Origin: Wenjunlia vitaminophila DSM 41686
GTDB taxonomy: Bacteria > Actinomycetota > Actinomycetes > Streptomycetales > Streptomycetaceae
NCBI RefSeq assembly: GCF_000380165.1
Contig: NZ_KB904655.1
Span: forward strand, 53,321-117,320
DNA: 64,000 nt
Direction of reading: 5' to 3'
The notes below the pieces were generated by a model, which ran no database searches, was not told the origin of the DNA, and saw only the letters and a list, made by a program, of their open reading frames with translations. The position numbers and the translations under genes are program-made. This document shows positions 27,082 to 36,180 of the stretch, piece by piece (position 1 is the first letter of the stretch; each line of letters starts with the position of its first letter).

Positions 27082-27420
27082 ATGCAGCGACGCAGTGACC
27101 GACTCAACCCCCTCCACGACGACGAGCAGAAGCACGAACTACAGGGTTTGCTGCGGTCGCGGCACTCCACGCACGCCGAGGAGTGGAACGACCCGGAGCC
27201 ACCGGCGGACGACGACCCCGTGGCCTTCCGGGGCGTGACCGACACCCCCGCGGAACTGGCCAAGCAGTTCCGGCGCACCGACTTCCCCGCGGACCGGGAC
27301 ACCCTGGTGGAGGCGTTGCGTGAGCGGCACGCCCCCGACCTGTGGATCGACCGTCTGGAGGACCTGCCGGGGGACCGCACGTTCGACGGCGTCCACGACG
27401 TGCTGGAGCACCTGGATTGA
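27082..27420 (+). CDS. DUF2795 domain protein
   Basis: The 112-residue acidic protein has a C-terminal DUF2795 domain (about residues 50-112), with DTPAELAKQFRRTDFPADRDTLVE... followed by a hydrophobic core ending DVLEHLD. The first 45 residues are charged and probably disordered. The domain is small and helical and occurs in many actinobacterial stress-associated proteins; its function is unknown. ATG 27082 has GGGAG nine bases upstream. It follows the baeRF2 gene on the same strand and ends at a strong terminator. Confidence 0.75.
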   Translation: MQRRSDRLNPLHDDEQKHELQGLLRSRHSTHAEEWNDPEPPADDDPVAFRGVTDTPAELAKQFRRTDFPADRDTLVEALRERHAPDLWIDRLEDLPGDRTFDGVHDVLEHLD

Positions 27421-27471
27421 GCGGGCGCCGGTTCACCGGGGTCACGGTCCTCACCGGCCGTGGCCCCTGCC

Positions 27472-27499
27472 CCTCCGGCCCCGGTGTCGGGGCCGGAGG
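27472..27499. terminator. Bidirectional terminator
   Basis: A perfect 12-base-pair stem (27472-27483 with 27488-27499) with a GTGT loop lies between the convergent DUF2795 and bpa genes. Confidence 0.82.
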
Positions 27500-27519
27500 G
27501 TGAGGTGGAGAGGGGGCGG

Positions 27520-27894
27520 TCAGAGGTAGGTGCCGCCGCCTTCGAGGGCCGAGCCCGGTTCCGACCGTGACATGCCGGCCCGCTTCAGGGTCATGGTGGT
27601 GCGGATGCCTGACCACAGACCCTCGAGCCAGCCGACCAGTTGGGCCTGGGCGAGCAGCAGCTCGGAGTGGCTGGGGGCCTCCGGATCGGCGAACGGTTCG
27701 GCGAGCCGCCGCAGTTCCTCGACCAGTTCGGGGGCGAGCGCGTCCTCCAGCTCGTCGACGGCCCTGCGCAGACTCGACCGCAGCCAGACCCTGCCGGCCT
27801 CGTCGAGGGGCCGGGCCCTGGCCTCACCCAGCAGCTCCTTCACCATCTCCTCGACGCGTACCACGCGTGCTGGCTCGGCTACCTGATCGGTCAT
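27520..27894 (-). CDS. bpa: Bacterial proteasome activator (Bpa/PafE, DUF2587)
   Basis: The 124-residue protein matches Bpa/PafE: PLDEAGRVWLRSSLRRAVDELEDALAPELVEEL (about residues 30-60) and the family hallmark LLLAQAQLVGWLEGLWSGI (about 80-100), predicted as a long helical bundle. It ends GGGTYL, equivalent to the GQYL tail of mycobacterial Bpa that docks into the 20S proteasome and opens its gate without ATP. It therefore should deliver unfolded or damaged proteins to the proteasome. ATG 27894 lies ten bases after a GGGTAC -10 element, so the transcript may have almost no leader. Confidence 0.85.
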   Translation of the reverse strand: MTDQVAEPARVVRVEEMVKELLGEARARPLDEAGRVWLRSSLRRAVDELEDALAPELVEELRRLAEPFADPEAPSHSELLLAQAQLVGWLEGLWSGIRTTMTLKRAGMSRSEPGSALEGGGTYL

Positions 27895-27904
27895 GGGGGC
27901 CCAA

Positions 27905-27929
27905 GTACCCGGGGCTCGGGCGGGAAAAC
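27905..27929 (-). promoter_or_regulatory. SigB-type promoter of bpa
   Basis: On the minus strand GTTT (27929-27926), 15 bases, GGGTAC (27910-27905), an excellent match to GTTT-N14-16-GGGTA(C/T). Only ten bases separate it from the bpa start codon. Confidence 0.7.
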
Positions 27930-27961
27930 GCCGCCGCGCACGGCCCCGGGCGGGGCGCCGG

Positions 27962-27987
27962 GCATGGCCACCGCTGGTCGCGGGTAC
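27962..27987 (+). promoter_or_regulatory. SigB-type promoter of the CBS-domain gene
   Basis: GCAT (27962-27965), 16 bases, GGGTAC (27982-27987). It is divergent from the bpa promoter with 32 bases between them and 30 bases before the CBS-domain start codon. Confidence 0.7.
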
Positions 27988-28017
27988 TGCGGAGAACCCC
28001 GGCACTGGAGGTTGACC

Positions 28018-28437
28018 ATGACTCGTTCCGTGCGCGACGTGATGACCGCGGGGGTGACGGCGGTACGGCCGCAGGCATCCCTGGCGGAGGTGGCCCGGCT
28101 GATGCGCGACCACGACATCGGAGACGTCGTGGTGGCCCACGGCAACGACGTGGTGGGTATGGTCACGGACCGCGACATCGTGGTGCGGGCGGTCGCCGAG
28201 GGCGTCGATCCCAACGCGGTGCCGGCAGAGTCGGTGTGCAGCGGTCCCGTGGAGACCGTCGCCCCCGAGGACGACGTGGAGTCCGCCGCCCGGATGATGC
28301 GGGACTTCGCGGTGCGCCGACTGCCCGTGATGGAGGACGGGATACCGGTGGGGATCGTGGCGCTGGGTGACCTGTCCGTCGTCGAGGACCCCGGTTCGGT
28401 CCTGGCGGACATCAGCTCGGCGGAGCCCAACCGCTGA
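28018..28437 (+). CDS. Two-CBS-domain protein (Rv2626c/Hrp1-like)
   Basis: The 139-residue protein consists of two CBS motifs (about residues 6-60 and 72-125) with the pattern VRDVMTAGVTAVRPQASLAEVARLM and LMTDRDIV-type loops (GMVTDRDIVVRAVAEG). Overall architecture resembles Rv2626c (hypoxic response protein 1) of the mycobacterial dormancy regulon. CBS pairs usually bind adenine nucleotides and sense energy state. Zinc-site details of Hrp1 are not evident here. ATG 28018 has GGAG nine bases upstream. It is transcribed divergently from bpa from a SigB-type promoter. Confidence 0.82.
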   Translation: MTRSVRDVMTAGVTAVRPQASLAEVARLMRDHDIGDVVVAHGNDVVGMVTDRDIVVRAVAEGVDPNAVPAESVCSGPVETVAPEDDVESAARMMRDFAVRRLPVMEDGIPVGIVALGDLSVVEDPGSVLADISSAEPNR

Positions 28438-28460
28438 CCCGCACCCCGGCTCCCGTGGGG

Positions 28461-28540
28461 CGGCCCGGCCACACACGAGCCGGGCCGTCGGACCCCGACG
28501 GTTTCCCGCTGCCGCGTCCCCGGCCCGCCGGGGACGCGGC
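28461..28540. terminator. Double-hairpin bidirectional terminator
   Basis: Two perfect hairpins follow one another: a 9-base-pair stem (28461-28469 with 28479-28487) and a 13-base-pair stem (28511-28523 with 28528-28540, CCCG loop). They lie between the convergent CBS-domain gene and the gene ending at 28571. Confidence 0.85.
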
Positions 28541-28570
28541 TCCGTCGTCGCACGGGCCGTCAGTCGGGCC

Positions 28571-29434
28571 CTAGGACTCCGAGACGAGGCCCACCTCGAT
28601 CGACAGGTCGTTGTCGAGGGTGAAGTACGGGCGCAGTGTTCCCTCGTCGAACTGCCGGGTGGGGTAGACGAAGACCGACTTCTTGTCCGCGACGTCGTCG
28701 AGGAGGCGGCCGATCCGCACCAGCTCGGCCTCCCGTTCCGGGCGGACCAGCAGGTCCCAGACCGCGGTGATGTCCGCGCGGGCGTCCAGCAGCTCCTGGT
28801 ACGCGAGGGTGAACGAGAACCTTCCGTCCTCCAGCGGCACCACCGGCGCCTCCACGGTGATCGCCCGCTGCGGGCGGCAGCGGGCGACCGCGACCGCCCC
28901 CGGACCGAGGGACCGGCCGAACATCTGTGCCCGCACCTCAAGTGCGTCCTGACCCACCTGGAGATCACCTGCCTCGGCGTGCACCGGGCGCAGCCAGGCG
29001 CGGATGGCGAGGTGCCCCGTCTTCGTCGGGTAGGGGGTCCGCACCGCCACCGGCCCGCTCCGGGCCGGCCGCCGGTCCACCAGCGCCCTCACGTCGTTGA
29101 TCCCCGCCTTGATCTGCTGGCGGACGGTGGCGTCCGGGTCGGGGAGCAGGTACAGGTCCCACCGCCCCTCGGCTAGCGGTTCCGGCGGCAGGACGGCGCG
29201 CCAGTGCCCCGCGGGGTCGTCCGTCCGGGTCAGCTCGACCTCGATGGGCTGCCCGGACTCCTCCTCGCCCTTCTTCGGTCGCCGCCGTAGGCACAGCCGG
29301 GGCTCGGTGGCGTCCGGGTACTGCAGGAACAGCACGATCCTGCCGGCGTCGTCCACCGTGGAGGTCGCCCGGGGTCCATCGACCACTGTCGTCTCCCTGG
29401 GTGTGGTGCGCGGGTGCGCCGTGTCCGTCGTCAT
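28571..29434 (-). CDS. Unknown protein coupled to a glycosyltransferase
   Basis: I do not recognise this 287-residue protein. It looks globular and beta-rich, with a disordered Thr-rich start, strands such as RIVLFLQYPD and GRWDLYLLPDPD, and a C-terminal region FVYPTRQFDEGTLRPYFTLDND. There is no signal peptide, membrane helix or catalytic motif. Its ATG overlaps the stop codon of the glycosyltransferase gene by four bases (ATGA), so the two proteins are made together and probably act together. Given the partner, a role in surface-polymer assembly is a reasonable but unproven inference. Confidence 0.7.
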   Translation of the reverse strand: MTTDTAHPRTTPRETTVVDGPRATSTVDDAGRIVLFLQYPDATEPRLCLRRRPKKGEEESGQPIEVELTRTDDPAGHWRAVLPPEPLAEGRWDLYLLPDPDATVRQQIKAGINDVRALVDRRPARSGPVAVRTPYPTKTGHLAIRAWLRPVHAEAGDLQVGQDALEVRAQMFGRSLGPGAVAVARCRPQRAITVEAPVVPLEDGRFSFTLAYQELLDARADITAVWDLLVRPEREAELVRIGRLLDDVADKKSVFVYPTRQFDEGTLRPYFTLDNDLSIEVGLVSES

Positions 29435-30690
29435 CCCCGTACCTTCTTCTTCATCGCGACCAGGGGTTGCTTGGCCGTCCGCAGGACGTCCTTGACCGAG
29501 TAGGCCGCGCCCAGCAGGGCCGCGTTCGTCCGGCGGCCCAGCGACTGCCCGCCGTGTCCCGCCGTGAGCAGTTCCTCGAAGAGCCGCTCGCACTCCTCCG
29601 CCACTGGCCCGGGGTCGTAGCGCGCGGCGTTCTCCCGTGCCGCCCGTCCCATGCGGCGGCGCAGGTCCTCGTCGCGGATGAGTTCGAGCAGGGCTCCGGC
29701 GATGGCCTTCGTGTTGCCCGGTTTGACCAGCCTGCCGTCCACCCCGTCCTGGATGATCTCCGGTGGGCCGAGCGGGCAGGCGGTGCTGACCACCGGGAGG
29801 CCGCAGCGCATGGCTTCCACGATGGTCATGCCGAAACCCTCGAAGCTCGAGGTGACGGCGCTGATCGAGCCCTTGGCCCACTCCGCCTCGATGGGCGCGG
29901 CACGTCCCATCAGGAAGACGTTGTTGTACAGGCCGCGACTGTCGATGACCTTCCGCAGCCGCGCTGCCTGTCCACCGCTGCCGTAGATCCGCAGGGTCCA
30001 GTCCGGGTGTTCGGCCACCACCTGTTCGAAGGCGCGGATCAGCAGGTCGTAACGCTTGACCGGGGCCAGTCGCCCGGCGGCGATGACGACCTTCGCGGTG
30101 CCGTCCACCGGGGGGATGCTGGGCTCGGGCACGCTGTTGGGCAGTGCCTCCACCCGCACCCCCGGGAGCCTCATCTTGCGCCGGTACACCGCGGCGTCCG
30201 CCTGGGTGACGGTGGTGATCGCGTCGAGCCGCGGGTAGATCCGGCGGAGGTGCAGGCGCAGCGGCTGCGGGTGCGTGTCCAGGGTGAGGTGCTCCTGGCC
30301 GACCCGGACCGCCCGGTGCGGGCCCTGGAGGGCGAGCTGGACGTTCAGCCCGGGGCGGGTGCCGACCAGGACCTGGGCATCCGTGGTCCGCAGGAAGTCA
30401 GCCACTCTCCGGTCGGTCAGTTCGCTGTACTGGTGGTGCCGGTGGTCGTGGACGGAGAAGACCCTGGCCGGACGCTGGTGGAGCGGGTCGTCCTTCTCCT
30501 CGCGCAGGTCCACCAGGGGGCGAAGGGTCACCCTGGGGTCCAACTCGAAGCCGGTGTCCTCCCGGTGACGCAGCACCGAGACGATCTCCACCTCGTGCCC
30601 GCGGGCCGCCAGCCCTTGGGCGAGGTTGAAGGTGGTCCGGATGGTGCCCCCGATCCCGTAGGCGTTGTGTATCAGGAAGGAAATCTTCAT
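29431..30690 (-). CDS. GT4-family glycosyltransferase
   Basis: The 419-residue protein is a GT-B fold glycosyltransferase of family 4. The start MKISFLIHNAYGIGGTIRTT holds the acceptor-side glycine loop; the donor half has AAGRLAPVKRYDLLIRAF and the E-x7-E motif in SSFEGFGMTIVEAM. A basic C-terminal tail (KKKVRG) and lack of membrane helices suggest a peripheral cytoplasmic enzyme. Near-identical N-termini occur in Streptomyces wall-glycopolymer glycosyltransferases, so a teichoic-acid-like polymer is plausible. ATG 30690 is preceded by GGGGCAGG. The downstream unknown gene overlaps it by four bases. Confidence 0.87.
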   Translation of the reverse strand: MKISFLIHNAYGIGGTIRTTFNLAQGLAARGHEVEIVSVLRHREDTGFELDPRVTLRPLVDLREEKDDPLHQRPARVFSVHDHRHHQYSELTDRRVADFLRTTDAQVLVGTRPGLNVQLALQGPHRAVRVGQEHLTLDTHPQPLRLHLRRIYPRLDAITTVTQADAAVYRRKMRLPGVRVEALPNSVPEPSIPPVDGTAKVVIAAGRLAPVKRYDLLIRAFEQVVAEHPDWTLRIYGSGGQAARLRKVIDSRGLYNNVFLMGRAAPIEAEWAKGSISAVTSSFEGFGMTIVEAMRCGLPVVSTACPLGPPEIIQDGVDGRLVKPGNTKAIAGALLELIRDEDLRRRMGRAARENAARYDPGPVAEECERLFEELLTAGHGGQSLGRRTNAALLGAAYSVKDVLRTAKQPLVAMKKKVRG

Positions 30691-31057
30691 CCTGCCCCGT
30701 TCTGCGTCCCTGCGCCGCGGCGGTCTGCTTTCGGTTGGTCAGACCGATTCCAGTGCCTCGAGGTTGGGCCGTGTACGAACGTCCTCACAAATTCTTTCCA
30801 TAACTGTTAGGGGATTGGTAACCCGCGAGGAGGCCTTTGTCTGGAGTAACCCGATCCAGCCATCTTATATGGCGGTCTTAGGGCCACTGCGCCGGCTGGC
30901 CCACCATAAAGCGCTTCCCGCTCGCGTGCCGACACGGCGCTCCTCACCTCCGGGTGCACCTCCCCCGCCCAGGGCGTTCTCGGGGCCGCGCCCCGGGGCG
31001 CGGCCCCGACACCCCGAGGGACGACCGCGCGTGCCCCTGGGTCCGGTGGGACCCCAG
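30691..31057. other. 367-base intergenic region with repeats and rpf terminator
   Basis: The left half (30750-30890) is AT-richer and holds a direct repeat GTAACCCG at 30818-30825 and 30846-30853, and an inverted repeat GCCAT-CTTAT-ATGGC near 30869-30883. These precede the glycosyltransferase and could be regulator sites. The right part contains the terminator of the rpf gene at 30981-31008. Confidence 0.5.
30981..31008. terminator. Terminator downstream of rpf
   Basis: A perfect 14+14 G+C palindrome lies 50 bases beyond the rpf stop codon on the minus strand and before the glycosyltransferase promoter region. Confidence 0.65.
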
Positions 31058-32221
<1,164 letters not shown>

Positions 32222-32303
32222 CTATGCAGGCAATACCCGCGCTATGGGCAGGCCGTGGTGAGGCACGCCGCAAGCGCCCCTCGAACGGCGGACGACCGGC
32301 TCG

Positions 32304-32320
32304 CACGGGCTGAGCCCGTG
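32304..32320. promoter_or_regulatory. Perfect 17-base palindrome between divergent genes
   Basis: CACGGGCTGAGCCCGTG has perfect eight-base arms around one G. It lies midway between the divergent rpf and unknown (32394) genes, so it could be an operator controlling both, or a hairpin in the rpf leader. Confidence 0.5.
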
Positions 32321-32393
32321 ACTCCGCACCAGACGTTCCGTTGTCCATACAGAGCCGGGAAATACCCAGCACAGGAAGAACCAGGAGCCGTCC

Positions 32394-33338
32394 GTGCAGC
32401 TCATGCTCGATGTCAGCGACGAGGTGCGTGCCGAGATCGGAGACGAGGAGGCCGATCGCCTGCTGGCCGGCGACAGCGCTCCCGAGACGTATGACTGCAC
32501 GTCCTGCCGCAACCCCGGGGACATCGCCCGCGAGCGCACCAGCACGGTGCTGTTCGTCGGTGACGAGACGGCAGTGCTGGCCTTCGCCCACGCCACGTGC
32601 GTCCCCTCCCAGGTCGTGACGGTTCCCGAGGAACAACTCGCGGGGGCCGTCCAGAGCATTGCCCGGCGCGCGGCGGGTCAGGAGACCGGGGAGATGCCGC
32701 TGCCCCCACAGCCGAAGGACCTGGGCCTCGGGGCGCCGGCCGGGCCCGCGTCCGATCCCTTCGGCGGAGCCGTCACCGCACCGGCTCCCGCCGCCCCGAG
32801 CGGCGGCACGGCCGCTCCCGGCTCCCTGGCCGACCAGGTGCCGCAGCAGCGCGGTGTGCTCAGCATCACCTGCGGACTGGTCCTCTGCGGCGACACCAGC
32901 CGTCCGGCGCTGGTGGTGGAGCCCTCGGGGCCGGTCACCAGGCCGGGCAGGCCAGGCACCACCGACGAGTTCCTGGTCATGCTGCGGGAACACGGTTTCG
33001 CCGCGGTGAAGGTCGTCGACCACACCCCGCCAGAACTGTCGACCTGGTCGGTGCTGCTCGCGATGGGCAAGCTGCACGCGGTCCTCCAGCCCGAACCCGA
33101 AGGAGCCGGCCAGACCGCCTGGTGGCAGGCGCACCAGCCGCTTCAGGTCTCGGAGGAGTGGCGCGAGATCGCCACCAGGACCAGTCAGGTCGTGGTGTAC
33201 GCGGCCCCCTTCGGCACCATCGGCCACCAGCCGCGCGAGGACCTGATGCGTGACGCCCTGGACCGGGCGGCGGACAAGGGCGCTCTGGTGGGCGCGGTGC
33301 TCCGGCTGACGGGCGCACCGCCGCACGCGGCCGTCTGA
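32394..33338 (+). CDS. Unknown cysteine-containing protein
   Basis: I do not recognise this 314-residue protein. The N-terminal 90 residues contain YDCTSCRNPGD and, later, HATC, a C-x2-C...H-x2-C arrangement that could bind zinc. A Pro/Ala/Gly linker (about 100-150) is followed by a globular half with SITCGLVLCGD, FLVMLREHGFAAVKVVD and QVVVYAAPFGTIGHQ. No signal peptide or membrane helix is visible. GTG 32394 follows AGGAG by about six bases. A short AT-flanked hairpin at 33523-33537 lies downstream. It is divergent from the rpf gene. Confidence 0.75.
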   Translation: MQLMLDVSDEVRAEIGDEEADRLLAGDSAPETYDCTSCRNPGDIARERTSTVLFVGDETAVLAFAHATCVPSQVVTVPEEQLAGAVQSIARRAAGQETGEMPLPPQPKDLGLGAPAGPASDPFGGAVTAPAPAAPSGGTAAPGSLADQVPQQRGVLSITCGLVLCGDTSRPALVVEPSGPVTRPGRPGTTDEFLVMLREHGFAAVKVVDHTPPELSTWSVLLAMGKLHAVLQPEPEGAGQTAWWQAHQPLQVSEEWREIATRTSQVVVYAAPFGTIGHQPREDLMRDALDRAADKGALVGAVLRLTGAPPHAAV

Positions 33339-33605
33339 ACGGCCGCACCCACGCACGCCGCCCGCTCGACCGCCGCGGGCACACATGCCGGCAGCACCCA
33401 CACCCGAGTGGACACGCGGGACCACAGCACGCCTGGGACGGCAACGCCGCCGTTTCGGGCGTGACTGGTATGCGGGGGCCGTACGCACCGGCGTCCGAGG
33501 ACGGACCAACCCCGAGAAGAAACCGCTAGAAAAGCGGATATTTCCCCTGGGTCATCTTCCTCAACAGAACGGGTAATCTTCGCTTTTTGCCCGTATCTAC
33601 CTGAA

Positions 33606-33941
33606 ATGCTGGTCGTTGGCGGAGACGTGCACACCTTCGACGCCGCCATCCCGTATCCGGCCCCGATCCCCGCGATGCGTCCGTCCTGCGAGGCCTTCGA
33701 CCGGTCGGGCACTCCGATCTACGATGCGCTGTACTCCGAGTACCGCAGGCTCTTCCGGGCCCTGCCGGGCGACCGTACCGGCGAGGAGGAACTGCGGTTC
33801 ACCGGCTTCCAGCAGGACCACGCCGCCCGGCAGCAGTGGGGCACCGAGTGCCCGACGGTCCGGCAGGCGGGGCCGTACTGCGGTGGACAGCGCGCCCTGC
33901 CGCCGGGTGGCCACCACGGCAACCGCCCCGACGACCGGTGA
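33606..33941 (+). CDS. Small unknown protein
   Basis: The 111-residue protein contains FDRSGTPIYDALYSEYRRLFRALPGDRTGEEELRFTGF (about residues 31-68), which has the look of a conserved helical segment seen in other actinomycete proteins, but no function is known to me. The C-terminal third is Gly/Pro/Arg-rich. ATG 33606 has no ribosome site, but TATCTA six bases upstream would suit a leaderless transcript; GTG 33627 is an alternative. It converges on der, 39 bases away. Confidence 0.6.
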   Translation: MLVVGGDVHTFDAAIPYPAPIPAMRPSCEAFDRSGTPIYDALYSEYRRLFRALPGDRTGEEELRFTGFQQDHAARQQWGTECPTVRQAGPYCGGQRALPPGGHHGNRPDDR

Positions 33942-33980
33942 ACCCGACCGGCTGACGGCCGCGCCCCCCGGCCCCGACGG

Positions 33981-35447
33981 CTACTTCTTCTTCCGGCCGC
34001 GCTTCTCCCGCACGCGCACCGAGATCTGCACCGGCGTTCCGGGGAAACCGAACTCCTCACGGAGCCTGCGCTCCACGAAGCGCCGGTACCCCGCCTCGAG
34101 GAAGCCCGAGGCGAACAGCACGAACCGCGGCGGACGGGTTCCGGCCTGGGTTCCGAACAGGATCCGCGGCTGCTTGCCACCGCGGATCGGGTGCGGATGA
34201 CCCGCGACGAGCTCACCGAGGAACGCGTTGAGCCGCCCGGTGGGAACCCGGGTCTCCCAGCCGGCGAGTGCGGTCTCGATCGCCGGGACCAGCTTCTCCA
34301 CGTGCCGTCCGGTGTGCGCGGAGATGTTGACCCGCGGCGCCCAGGCGACCTGGGCCAGGTCCTGCTCGATCTCCCTTTCCAGGTAGTAGCGACGCTCCTC
34401 GTCCAGCAGGTCCCACTTGTTGTAGGCGATCACCACGGCCCGCCCGGCCTCGACGGCCATGGACACGATCCGGGTGTCCTGCTCGGCCAGGGACTCGCTC
34501 ACGTCGATCAGCACCACGGCGACCTCGGCCTTCTCCAGCGCCGCCGCCGTGCGCAGCGACGCGTAGAAGTCCGCGCCCTCGGTGAGGTGGACCCGACGGC
34601 GGATGCCCGCGGTGTCCACGAACTTCCACGTCTTGCCCCCGAGTTCGATCAGCTCGTCCACCGGGTCCCGGGTGGTGCCCGCGACGGAGTCGACCACCAC
34701 CCGCTCCTCACCGGCGACCTTGTTGAGCAGACTGGACTTCCCCACGTTGGGACGGCCGAGCAGCGCCACCCGGCGCGGGCCGCCCAGCGGTACGGCGAAG
34801 GTCTGCTCGGGGGCCTCCGGCAGCGCCTCGAGCACGGCGTCCAACAGGTCCCCGGTGCCCCGGCCGTGCAGCGCGGAGACCGGGTGCGGTTCGCCCAGCC
34901 CCAGCGACCACAGGGTGGCGGCGTCGGCTTCCCCGTACGGTCCGTCCACCTTGTTGGCGCACAGCACCACCGGCTTGCCCGCCCGACGCAGCAGCTTGAC
35001 CACCGCCTCGTCGGTGTCGGTGGCGCCGACCTTCGCGTCCACCACGAACACCACCGCGTCCGCGGCCTCGATGGCGAACTCCGCCTGGGCGGCCACCGAG
35101 GCGTCGATGCCCAGGACGTCCTGCTCCCAACCGCCGGTGTCCACGACCTTGAAGCGGCGACCGCTCCAGTTCGCCTCGTACGTCACCCGGTCCCTGGTCA
35201 CCCCCGGGCGGTCCTCCACCACCGCCTCGCGGCGTCCGAGGATCCGGTTGACCAGCGTGGACTTGCCCACGTTCGGCCGACCGACCACGGCGAGCACCGG
35301 GAGCGGGCCGTGACCCGCCGCGTCCAGGCCCTCGTTGACCTGCTCGGGGTCGAACCCCTCCTGCGCGGCGATCTCCATGAACTCCGCGTACTCGTCCTGG
35401 CCCAGCTCGCCGTGCTCGCCGGAGCCGGAGTTGTGGTCGTTGCTCAT
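33981..35447 (-). CDS. der: Ribosome biogenesis GTPase Der (EngA)
   Basis: The 488-residue protein has two tandem GTPase domains, each with GRPNVGKS (about residues 56-63 and 228-235), DxxG (DTGG, DTAG) and NKxD (NKVD, NKWD), followed by the KH-like C-terminal domain and a Lys/Arg-rich end. Der is required for maturation of the large ribosomal subunit. An acidic N-terminal extension of about 48 residues is normal for actinobacteria. ATG 35447 is chosen; the best ribosome site, TGAGGA, is rather distant. It is the last gene of a cmk-plsC-der unit, 52 bases after plsC. Confidence 0.96.
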   Translation of the reverse strand: MSNDHNSGSGEHGELGQDEYAEFMEIAAQEGFDPEQVNEGLDAAGHGPLPVLAVVGRPNVGKSTLVNRILGRREAVVEDRPGVTRDRVTYEANWSGRRFKVVDTGGWEQDVLGIDASVAAQAEFAIEAADAVVFVVDAKVGATDTDEAVVKLLRRAGKPVVLCANKVDGPYGEADAATLWSLGLGEPHPVSALHGRGTGDLLDAVLEALPEAPEQTFAVPLGGPRRVALLGRPNVGKSSLLNKVAGEERVVVDSVAGTTRDPVDELIELGGKTWKFVDTAGIRRRVHLTEGADFYASLRTAAALEKAEVAVVLIDVSESLAEQDTRIVSMAVEAGRAVVIAYNKWDLLDEERRYYLEREIEQDLAQVAWAPRVNISAHTGRHVEKLVPAIETALAGWETRVPTGRLNAFLGELVAGHPHPIRGGKQPRILFGTQAGTRPPRFVLFASGFLEAGYRRFVERRLREEFGFPGTPVQISVRVREKRGRKKK

Positions 35448-35499
35448 GAAGGTCGTCTTCCTCAGTCGTGGACGCCCGCACCCGCGGGCGGCGTGTGGT

Positions 35500-36180
35500 T
35501 CAGGAACGCCCGGTGGCGCGCCTTGACTGTTCCAGATGGGCGGTCAACCGCTCCTGGATGCGCGAGGTCGCCGCGTCCAGGGCCTTGCGGGTGCGCAGCC
35601 GACTGCCGTCCCCCGCGTCGAACGGTTCCCCGAAGACCACGTCGATCCGTCCCCGCAGCGGGGGCAGGCCGCGCACCACCCGGCCGCGTTCCGTGGTGCC
35701 GAAGCAGACCACGGGGACGACCGGGGCGCCGGTGCGCAACGCGAAGTACGCGAGCCCGTCGCGGAGCGAGGCGAAGTCGCCCTCGCCGCGGGTGCCCTCG
35801 GGGAATATCCCCAGCACCCCGCCCCGCTGGAGCACCCCGAGCGCCGCGGTGACCGCGGCCCGGTCCGTCCTGGAACGGTCCACCGACACCTGGCCGACGC
35901 CGCGCAGGAACGGGTCCAGGGGGCCGACGAACGCCTCCTGCTTGACCAGGAAGTGCACCGGGCGCGGAGCGGTGCCAAGCAGCAGCGGGCCGTCCAGCAC
36001 GGCGCTGTGGTTACCGGCGATGATCAGCGGTCCCTGAGCGGGCACCCGCCAGGCACCCAGCACCCTGGTGCGCCACAGCCCGTGCATCACCCCGATGGCT
36101 ATTCGACGTCCGACCGCCGCACCGGTCGGCCCGGGCACGGCGGACTCGGCGCCCGATCGTCCTCTTCCCCGTGCACTCAC
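35500..36180 (-). CDS. PlsC-type 1-acyl-glycerol-3-phosphate acyltransferase
   Basis: The 226-residue protein carries the acyltransferase motifs NHSAVLD (NHx4D, about residues 57-63) and FPEGTRG (about 124-130). It should acylate lysophosphatidic acid, or a related acceptor, at the membrane. GTG 36180 overlaps the cmk stop codon by four bases (GTGA), giving translational coupling; der follows 52 bases later. The cmk-plsC-der order is a conserved actinobacterial core cluster. The last 20 residues are Arg-rich. Confidence 0.9.
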   Translation of the reverse strand: MSARGRGRSGAESAVPGPTGAAVGRRIAIGVMHGLWRTRVLGAWRVPAQGPLIIAGNHSAVLDGPLLLGTAPRPVHFLVKQEAFVGPLDPFLRGVGQVSVDRSRTDRAAVTAALGVLQRGGVLGIFPEGTRGEGDFASLRDGLAYFALRTGAPVVPVVCFGTTERGRVVRGLPPLRGRIDVVFGEPFDAGDGSRLRTRKALDAATSRIQERLTAHLEQSRRATGRS

